Shown here: positions 58,072 through 64,000 of the stretch, piece after piece
How the letters are laid out: every line of letters starts with the position of its first letter
How positions within the stretch are numbered: the first letter of the stretch is position 1
Source: Deltaproteobacteria bacterium
Lineage (GTDB): Bacteria; Desulfobacterota; Desulfarculia; Desulfarculales; Desulfarculaceae
Assembly (NCBI GenBank): GCA_020444165.1
Contig: JAHLLK010000004.1
Span: forward strand, 83,178 to 147,177
Length of the DNA stretch: 64,000 nt
Direction of reading: 5' to 3'
Made by a program: the position numbers and the translations under genes
Notes under the pieces: model-generated
The model's database searches: none
What the model was told of the DNA's origin: nothing
The model's input: only the letters and a program-made list of their open reading frames with translations

Positions 58072-61000
58072 TTATTTAGCTAAACGTAGAGGGGGTATTT
58101 CGGGTGAGTCATTGGTATCAGCCTGAACGGAATACCATTTCACACGTGTCCCCCTCGACAAAAGAGCTATCTCAGTTTCTACAATTGGCTCACCGCTTGC
58201 AATAATTTTAATGGCTTCTGGTATGTTTACGTGTTTTATCAACTCATCAGTACCGACAACTATGAAGGAATGATCATCGCAATGCTTTTTTTCAAATTTC
58301 TCAGTTCCTTTTTTTATGCGACTGAAATGCTCCCAAAACCTTTCCCCATTTACCTCGGTTCCTGGTTCGGCTCTATAAACTTCGGTACCAACAAATGAGC
58401 AAGGTATTAAATACATTCTTACCTTGAAATCCTTAAAACATTTGGCAGCATCCATGATATTTTCATACAATCTAACCATATAATCTCTGGCAAATTTTCC
58501 AGAAAAAAACACATGTTTTTCGTCGTTAAAAGAGAATTTATCTCCGTTCCAACAGTAGATTTCACAATCATTTTTTCTGGCTAGGATTGTAATTGTGTTG
58601 ACTATTTGGTTGATAGTCATTTTAAACCTACGCGTGGTTTCCCTTGTGGCATCAACTGGCTTACCTATTTTGCCAGATTTTGTTGCAGTCGAGTCTACGA
58701 TATCATACCACAATAGATATTGGTATTTATGTCTATTGACAAATTTTCCATAGTCCCTAGTCGTAGAATCTATAATTTGTGCCATACCCAATACTCTAGG
58801 CAAAAATCCATGTAATTTGGCAACCGCATAATTATAAATATCTTCTGGTTTTACCGAATAAATATCTTCCCTTATGAGTTGTTCAAATCTATCTTGTATC
58901 TTATCTGTTATTGCTTTTTTCTTAAAACCCATTTCCAGAAAATCTTGATTAAATTTCACCATTTTACTAACAACCAGTTTCGCCTTAAAGACAGCATCGT
59001 CTTTTTTATTATGACTACCCAGAGTCAAGGCAATTTCTAGCATATATATGTATGTAGATAATTCCCATATTATCAATGAGGCTTCATTTATTATCTGATT
59101 AAAATATACTCGTTCGTCAGTCAGCTCATTATCGAGGAGGTCTATAAAATAACTTTTCCACTTTCGAGCAATAAAATCATTGCCGAAAAGCTCACACAGG
59201 TGATCAACACCAGTTAAGACAACTTCTCGAAGTTGGCCTTTTATATAGGCAATTATTTTCATTCTTGAAGATTGTACTGTTTCATATCCCGTGCTGCCCC
59301 TCAGCTCTTTTAATATAGGCTGAACTGTCCCAGTTTTTCCCCATATTATCTTCTGACTCATTCTAGGCCATGAGTGATTAAAAAAATGCCCGGCAATAGA
59401 CAACTCTGCAGAGATCGCAGCGGCCATATTTCTTGGAGGCCAGCATGTCGCCAAAGTAATCAAATCCGAATCCTCATATATGCCAACACGGTTATCGCCA
59501 TCCTTGTTGGAAGCATGTTTTGGTGACCGCAGCTCTTTGGGGCGGTATAAATATGCTAAAATTGCACCTAGATCCCTAGCTTCTTCTGGTGCGTTCTTCG
59601 TAATATAATTGCCTTCGATCTTCTCTCCAAGGCCATAACCCTTATGGGGTACCTCAATTATGGCCTTTCTCTCCAGTAAATACGATGATAACCACACTTC
59701 ATTGTCTGACCTGCTAGCGCTACCCCGAGACAGCACTGGGACGGCGCCTTTCAGATGGAAGCCTATTCTAGCAACACCATCGTAACCACTAACGCCAAAT
59801 ATAGGTTGAATAAACTGTTTTGCGATTCCAATTTTTATTAAAAAAACGATCAGTTTTTCTAATACCAACTTAGGTATAGTTGTACGCTGACTTGTTTTTA
59901 AAAAACTTTCAACCGCAGTATATGACAAAGAAAGTTCACCGTCAGAAAAAAGTACATCTTCTCCATATCTATAGCCTCTGTAGACAATTTTATTATGAAT
60001 ACATGAAACAGGTACTGCGACTCCGTAATCAACACATAAATCCAGAACAAGGCTAAACAGGTTCGCAAAACTATGAGAAGGTTTTTGTTTTAAAACAGCT
60101 GAAACGTGATCAACAAGGCATTGCCATGGTATGCCAATTTCGAGTCTATCTCTGTTAAAAATATCTCCCATTTCTTCTTCATAGTATTTTGAACCCAAAT
60201 TTTTAGCTTTTTCTCTCGCCGGACCTTCCAACTTCTTATGCATCTTTATAAATATTTCAAAAAACAGCGCAACCAAATTACCAATCGATTCTTTCTCATG
60301 GTCGCCTTCAAATATTAAATTTATATCAGAGAGATCTTTACTCAAAATATTTTTTGCATTATCCTGGACCTCTACGGGCAGCAAATATGTTTTAATTGGA
60401 TCTAGTTCGGCAACTTGCACAGGTGCTGGTTTAGAGGAAATAAATTGAGATATCCCTAACTGCAATTTTTCAAGACAGTCATGATTCCACGGCCCGAAAG
60501 AACGTTCGCAATGTATTAAATCAGAACGAAAAACTACTGAATGTCCAAGTGCATTCGAAAGACTATTCGTAAATATGTGCCCCAGAATAGTGCTAAAAAT
60601 GTACTGTAATAGTCTTAGTTTTGCAAATGGTGTCCTCATAGAATAGAGTAAATCATAAAAATTGTGCCCTACGCTCTTTCCAACAGCACCCAAATAATAT
60701 TCCAGATAATCGGAGAGACCCTTTTCGCTTAAAGGTTTTAATGTTACTATGGGCACTATTTTTGTCCAATATATATCTTTAATTGTCCTAGAAAAAGTTC
60801 TTACTTTTATTATATCGGAAAGGTTTAATATGTTGTTATCGATACCATTCAATTGACTATAGACAATATCTGTCGGGAAAAAGCTAAACAAGTGAACGCC
60901 ATTCGTAGTCTGAAATTCAGATGATATGCGAATACTATTCCAATCGACGGAAGACAAAAACATGCTGCTATCCGGAATCCTAATTTTATAGGGATCGGAA

Positions 61001-61482
61001 ATCGGAAAATCAACCAAGTAAGGCCTTGGCAACAAGGACATCGCCCGCACTTCCGAAGCACAAAATGTCATCATTTGATTGTGACTATATTCAAGAAAGT
61101 TTCTATCGGGTTTAATTAGCGCTCTGTTCCAGTTATCCACATCAACACACAACGTGGTTACTGACACATTTGTGCTAACACTATTTAACAATTTGTGCTT
61201 GGTTTTACCTAGTGTTGTACCGCAAATCAGAGTGTCATCAATCAACGCAATATTTTTGTTTTTCAAAACGTCCAAATTTATATCAAGGATTCTATCGCTT
61301 GCGATAATAATTTCAGAACTTGGCAATCCGATGGAAGTAAAAACATCATACAAACACAATGATTTTCTCGCCATAAAAATTAATATATCTGCATCAAGTT
61401 CGCTAATGTATTTCGTAAATTCAATCACAGCTCTAAGGGAAGAGGGGTCAAATTGATTTAAAATTAGCTTTTGGAGTGGCAC
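58072..61482 (-). CDS. Large PRTase-like/nucleotidyl-cyclase-like fusion protein
   Basis: An 1136-residue protein in a gene far more AT-rich than its surroundings, so probably acquired. Near the N-terminus DADILIFMARKSL and IALIDDTLICGTTL (about 78-91) match the PRPP-binding loop of phosphoribosyltransferases; LLPRPYLVDFPISDPY follows. The middle (about 180-900) is largely helical and unfamiliar. Residues about 918-1075 look like a class III nucleotidyl cyclase: YLLWYDIVDST (Asp927), YCWNGDKF (Asp981) for the second metal, and TEVNGERFWEHF (Asn1045/Arg1048) near the transition-state pair. GTG 61482 follows AAAGGA; TTG 61497 is possible. It stands alone. A stress or phage-defence role is a guess. 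Confidence 0.6.
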   Translation of the reverse strand: MPLQKLILNQFDPSSLRAVIEFTKYISELDADILIFMARKSLCLYDVFTSIGLPSSEIIIASDRILDINLDVLKNKNIALIDDTLICGTTLGKTKHKLLNSVSTNVSVTTLCVDVDNWNRALIKPDRNFLEYSHNQMMTFCASEVRAMSLLPRPYLVDFPISDPYKIRIPDSSMFLSSVDWNSIRISSEFQTTNGVHLFSFFPTDIVYSQLNGIDNNILNLSDIIKVRTFSRTIKDIYWTKIVPIVTLKPLSEKGLSDYLEYYLGAVGKSVGHNFYDLLYSMRTPFAKLRLLQYIFSTILGHIFTNSLSNALGHSVVFRSDLIHCERSFGPWNHDCLEKLQLGISQFISSKPAPVQVAELDPIKTYLLPVEVQDNAKNILSKDLSDINLIFEGDHEKESIGNLVALFFEIFIKMHKKLEGPAREKAKNLGSKYYEEEMGDIFNRDRLEIGIPWQCLVDHVSAVLKQKPSHSFANLFSLVLDLCVDYGVAVPVSCIHNKIVYRGYRYGEDVLFSDGELSLSYTAVESFLKTSQRTTIPKLVLEKLIVFLIKIGIAKQFIQPIFGVSGYDGVARIGFHLKGAVPVLSRGSASRSDNEVWLSSYLLERKAIIEVPHKGYGLGEKIEGNYITKNAPEEARDLGAILAYLYRPKELRSPKHASNKDGDNRVGIYEDSDLITLATCWPPRNMAAAISAELSIAGHFFNHSWPRMSQKIIWGKTGTVQPILKELRGSTGYETVQSSRMKIIAYIKGQLREVVLTGVDHLCELFGNDFIARKWKSYFIDLLDNELTDERVYFNQIINEASLIIWELSTYIYMLEIALTLGSHNKKDDAVFKAKLVVSKMVKFNQDFLEMGFKKKAITDKIQDRFEQLIREDIYSVKPEDIYNYAVAKLHGFLPRVLGMAQIIDSTTRDYGKFVNRHKYQYLLWYDIVDSTATKSGKIGKPVDATRETTRRFKMTINQIVNTITILARKNDCEIYCWNGDKFSFNDEKHVFFSGKFARDYMVRLYENIMDAAKCFKDFKVRMYLIPCSFVGTEVYRAEPGTEVNGERFWEHFSRIKKGTEKFEKKHCDDHSFIVVGTDELIKHVNIPEAIKIIASGEPIVETEIALLSRGTRVKWYSVQADTNDSPEIPPLRLAK

Positions 61483-62285
61483 GATAAGTCCTTTCAATTA
61501 GACGACACGAATGTTATTCACAGTTCAATCCTCACTATCAGGTTCTGACAAGCTTGTAATTTGGCTTTGAATCATTCAGCTAGAAGAAAACAGCCTATCT
61601 CAATCTCATTGTGGAACAGCCTAGCCTTAACCACATCACCAAAGGATCAATAATTAGTGAATCAGACGTATGTAACGGTATTCTAGGTACATCTCTCCGC
61701 AGGCCCAGGCTTGTCGGTATGCGCTACTCGCATATAACTTACGGTAATATTTGACTTAAATTGATTGCGGGCCAAGAAACTTGCCATGGCGTCCCCCCGG
61801 AAAAGCCTCGGTCCTAGTCCTACACAAATTAGTCCATTGGTCGTACCATAGTCAATACAGATTTACTTACACCGTGGCATCTCGTTTTCAGGCTTTGATT
61901 ATAAACTTGCGTTCAGGAGGTATTACCTTTAATAACTAAGTAACCGGTCCATAATTAATAATTAGTCAACCAATTAGAAATATGGGTCTTTTGACCTTGC
62001 TTAGTTCTGTGAAACCCAACTATCGGGCTGTTCAGCATGAGATATCGATAAAGACATTCATCGCAAACTTAGCCCAGGGCAAAGTTTAAAGAGAACACAT
62101 ATCTCGAGAGGACATCTAAGCGTTAACTCGTAATAACAATGCGCAACCCGCTGTCAGGCTGAAGAATCTTTTATGGTGGATATTATGTCATATCAATAAC
62201 CCGCTGAGACATAAGGTGATTTGCCGATCTCTCGGTTAGACCTTCCAAACTTCTGGAGCCAGCCTCCCCTCCCCCCCCCAAATAA
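61483..62285. other. 800-bp AT-rich region without genes
   Basis: No open frame of useful length on either strand, yet the composition matches the neighbouring large gene, so it is probably part of the same acquired block. It would contain the promoter of that gene (minus strand). I see no repeats, tRNA or strong hairpin; decayed genes or an untranslated RNA remain possible. A C9 run sits at about 62271-62279. Confidence 0.4.
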
Positions 62286-62315
62286 AGCGGCGCGAGCCCT
62301 CAGGCCCGCGCCGCT
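62286..62315 (-). terminator. Intrinsic terminator after the XRE-cupin gene
   Basis: AGCGGCGCG (minus strand, 62315-62307) pairs with CGCGCCGCT (62294-62286) and is followed by TTATTT. It lies 34 bases after the stop of the XRE-cupin gene and also marks the boundary to the AT-rich island. Confidence 0.8.
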
Positions 62316-62348
62316 GATCATCGCTCTCAACCGTTTCCCGCCGCGCCG

Positions 62349-63032
62349 TTACTTGTCCTGGCTGAAGATCACCGCCACGATGCGGCAGGGCTGGTCGCCG
62401 TGGGGGCGGACCAGGTGGGGCACGTTGGAATCATAATAGATGCTGTCCCCGGGGGTCAGCACCTCCCGGGCGTCCTCCACCAGGGCCTCCATCTCGCCTT
62501 CCAGCACGAAGATGAATTCCTGGCCCTCGTGGGCGGACGGCGGTACGTCCTCGTGCACGGGTTGCAGGGTCACCAGGAACGGCTCCATGGCCCGGTTGTT
62601 CTTGTGGGGGGCCAGGTGTTCGTAGGTGTAGCCGTACTTCGTGCCCCTTTGCGCGGCGAAGCGGCTCATGGCCTGGCGCTCGTCCGCCCGGACCACGGTG
62701 TAGGCGCGCTCCTCCCCGCTGGAGATGAGGGTGCCGAGCTTCATGTCCAGGGCCCGGCCCAGCTTGACCAGGGTGCCCAGGGGCGGGCTGGCGGTGTCGG
62801 CCTCGATCTCGGCCAGGACCTCCTCCGTGAGGCCGGTGCGCTGGGCCAAGTCGCCCAGGCTGAGGCCCTTTTCCTGCCGGAAGCGGGAGATCCGCTGGCC
62901 CAGGGGCGCCGCCGGGGCGGTGTCCTCCCGGGCTCCTCCCGCATGCTGGGCGACATCGTGCAGGAAAGCGGTCTCCCGTTCCGTGCTGATGCCTACCCGA
63001 TCCCGTACCGCCTGTTGGTCATCCTGTGCCAT
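62349..63032 (-). CDS. XRE-family regulator with C-terminal cupin domain
   Basis: A 227-residue regulator. The N-terminal tail (about 1-45) is followed by an XRE helix-turn-helix (ISRFRQEKGLSLGDLAQRTG, then LTEEVLAEIEADTASPPLGT) and a C-terminal cupin barrel (EPFLVTLQPVHEDVPPSAHE, GQEFIFVLEGEMEALVEDAR, LTPGDSIYYDSNVPHLVRPH). The cupin probably binds a small ligand or metal. Proteins of this build often control metabolic operons. ATG 63032 has GGAAGGG six bases upstream. It follows the oxidoreductase gamma gene by 22 bases, so it is probably cotranscribed and may regulate that operon. Confidence 0.88.
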   Translation of the reverse strand: MAQDDQQAVRDRVGISTERETAFLHDVAQHAGGAREDTAPAAPLGQRISRFRQEKGLSLGDLAQRTGLTEEVLAEIEADTASPPLGTLVKLGRALDMKLGTLISSGEERAYTVVRADERQAMSRFAAQRGTKYGYTYEHLAPHKNNRAMEPFLVTLQPVHEDVPPSAHEGQEFIFVLEGEMEALVEDAREVLTPGDSIYYDSNVPHLVRPHGDQPCRIVAVIFSQDK

Positions 63033-63054
63033 CGCCAACCCTTCCTGCTCCAGC

Positions 63055-63606
63055 TCAGGCGGCTTGGCCGCGGATGAACTCGGAGCCTTTGTACAAGGCC
63101 TGGGTGTTGGCGGGGATAAGCTTGTGATAGCGCTGGTCCAGGGCCGTCGGCAGGCAGGAAATCACTTCCTCCACCGTCAGCGCGCTGCTGGCCTCCGCCA
63201 CCGCACCCAGCATGACCATGTTGGCCAGGCGGGGATTGCCCACCTCCTGGGCCAACTCCATGCAAGGCACCATGCTCACCCGCCGGGCGGGAGTCGAGAC
63301 GTACTGCGCCTCCACCAGGCTGGAATTGACGAACAAGTGCCCGTTTTTCTTGACGCGGGGCCCGAACTTCTCGGCCGAGGGCCGGTTCATGACCACCGCG
63401 GTCAGGGGTTTATGAATGATAGGCGAGCCCACGGGGCGATCGCTGATGACCACGGTGCAGTTGGCCGTGCCTCCGCGCATCTCCACCCCATAGACCGGCA
63501 TGTAGGTGACCTCCTTGCCGGCCTCCATGGCCGCGTAGGCCAGGACATTACCCATGAGCATGACGCCCTGGCCGCCAAAGCCCGCAATGATGGTATCAAA
63601 ATACAT
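63055..63606 (-). CDS. 2-oxoacid:ferredoxin oxidoreductase, gamma subunit
   Basis: A 183-residue subunit of a pyruvate/2-oxoglutarate-type ferredoxin oxidoreductase. It starts MYFDTIIAGFGGQGVMLMGN, the GxGGQG motif of the gamma family, and carries VTYMPVYGVEMRGGTANCTV and the MVMLGAVAE segment. The complex oxidises 2-oxoacids to acyl-CoA and reduces ferredoxin in anaerobes. ATG 63606 is preceded by GAGGAG ten bases away. The beta subunit gene lies just upstream; the alpha gene must lie outside the window. The exact 2-oxoacid (2-oxoglutarate, branched-chain or other) cannot be told. Confidence 0.9.
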   Translation of the reverse strand: MYFDTIIAGFGGQGVMLMGNVLAYAAMEAGKEVTYMPVYGVEMRGGTANCTVVISDRPVGSPIIHKPLTAVVMNRPSAEKFGPRVKKNGHLFVNSSLVEAQYVSTPARRVSMVPCMELAQEVGNPRLANMVMLGAVAEASSALTVEEVISCLPTALDQRYHKLIPANTQALYKGSEFIRGQAA

Positions 63607-63623
63607 CCCTGTCGCGCTCCTCG

Positions 63624-64000
63624 TCAATCAGCGTAGCGGTCCTTGAATTGTCCCAGCGGAAAATAGGCGGCCATTTCGTTGCCCACCCGGCGGTTGGCTT
63701 CCAGGGCATCCATTTTCCAGTTGGTGGGGCAAGCCGAAAGGAACTCCACAAAGGCGAAGCCCCAACCGTTCACCTGGTACTCGAAGGCGCGGTGCAGAGC
63801 CTTCTTGGCCTTGTTCAAGTTCTTGATATCGTTGACAGCCACCCGAGCGGCGAAACCGGTGCCCTCCAAGGTGGCCAGCATCTCGCACATGCGGATGGGC
63901 AGGCCCGCCTCCTCGGCCTTGCGGCCATAGGGGCTGGTGGTGGTGACCTGGCCCTCCAGGGTGGTGGGGGCCATCTGGCCGCCGGTCATGCCGAACACCG
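63624..64000 (-). CDS. 2-oxoacid:ferredoxin oxidoreductase, beta subunit, 3' part
   Basis: The last 125 codons of a thiamine-pyrophosphate-binding beta subunit; the gene begins beyond 64000. MFGMTGGQMAPTTLEGQVTT is the conserved M-T-G-G-Q stretch of KorB/VorB-type subunits, followed by FEYQVNGWGFAFVEFLSACP and TNWKMDALEANRR. The stop is 17 bases before the gamma start, consistent with one operon and with the alpha-beta-gamma gene order. Confidence 0.9.
   Translation of the reverse strand, partial: VFGMTGGQMAPTTLEGQVTTTSPYGRKAEEAGLPIRMCEMLATLEGTGFAARVAVNDIKNLNKAKKALHRAFEYQVNGWGFAFVEFLSACPTNWKMDALEANRRVGNEMAAYFPLGQFKDRYAD

Noticed and set aside
57700..62300. Classical integrative element around the large AT-rich gene
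   Set aside because: No integrase, tRNA, direct repeats or transposase was seen; only the composition supports transfer.
1..64000. CRISPR array
   Set aside because: No regularly spaced direct repeats were seen; the repeats found are isolated hairpins or paired elements.

Overview
The window comes from a GC-rich, Gram-negative anaerobe. It has an anaerobic (early cobalt insertion) cobalamin pathway, 2-oxoacid:ferredoxin oxidoreductase genes, an ECF-type nickel/cobalt uptake system, RND pumps with outer-membrane factors, a flagellar hook gene and several sigma-54 promoters. This combination suits Desulfobacterota (the former Deltaproteobacteria, for example a Desulfarculales-like sulfate reducer). 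No rRNA, tRNA, CRISPR array or transposase was seen.

Layout. 1-8073 (+): tightly coupled cobalamin operon cbiL(partial)-gate protein-cbiD-cbiET-cbiF-cbiG-cbiH-cbiP. 8332-11823 (-): nikK-nikM-nikL-nikQ-nikO metal uptake operon with a structured leader. 12030-13496 (-): chemoreceptor. 13782-19037 (-): tetR-adaptor-RND pump-PII-like operon with an operator inside its promoter. 19157-22490 (-): SMR exporter, then a sensor SpoIIE-type phosphatase coupled to a THI5-like binding protein. 22703-23146 (-): NifU-like scaffold. 23329-29916 (+): second, complete tripartite pump operon (tetR-OMF-adaptor-RND). 30076-34582 (+): sigma-54 activator, then a sigma-54 promoter, a receiver protein and a chemoreceptor. 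34649-38570 (-): core-MetE-like methyltransferase, EF-P, TPR protein, FtsB-like protein and FAD reductase. 38722-39987 (+): radical SAM protein. 40089-44539 (-): mfd and an HDOD protein. 44942-48775 (+): degenerate RtcA-like protein, DsbC-like and VKOR-like thiol redox pair, flippase-like protein. 49365-55588: small regulators, flgE (-), a lipoprotein, an acyl-CoA dehydrogenase and a receiver protein. 55980-57187 (-): a small membrane protein and a TauE permease. 57399-57638: a decayed partial copy of the receiver gene. 58072-61482 (-): one very large AT-rich gene in an AT-rich island. 62349-64000 (-): the end of a 2-oxoacid:ferredoxin oxidoreductase operon with an XRE-cupin regulator.

Most genes are ordinary core or transport functions. 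The most unusual items are: (1) the AT-rich 1136-residue protein at 58072-61482, which joins an N-terminal phosphoribosyltransferase-like motif to a C-terminal class III nucleotidyl-cyclase-like domain and looks horizontally acquired; (2) two 72-nt intergenic elements (44791-44862 and 49002-49073) of equal length that fold alike and carry compensatory base changes, one of them inside a hairpin-dense unit that ends in a terminator; (3) an RtcA-like protein whose catalytic residues appear to be lost; (4) a readable sigma-54 circuit with three 16-bp dyads; (5) a receiver-gene duplication with a 155-bp internal deletion.

Starts were chosen from ribosome-binding sites, stop/start overlaps and family N-termini, and several use GTG, TTG or possibly CTG. 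Functions come from reading motifs by eye; no database search was run.
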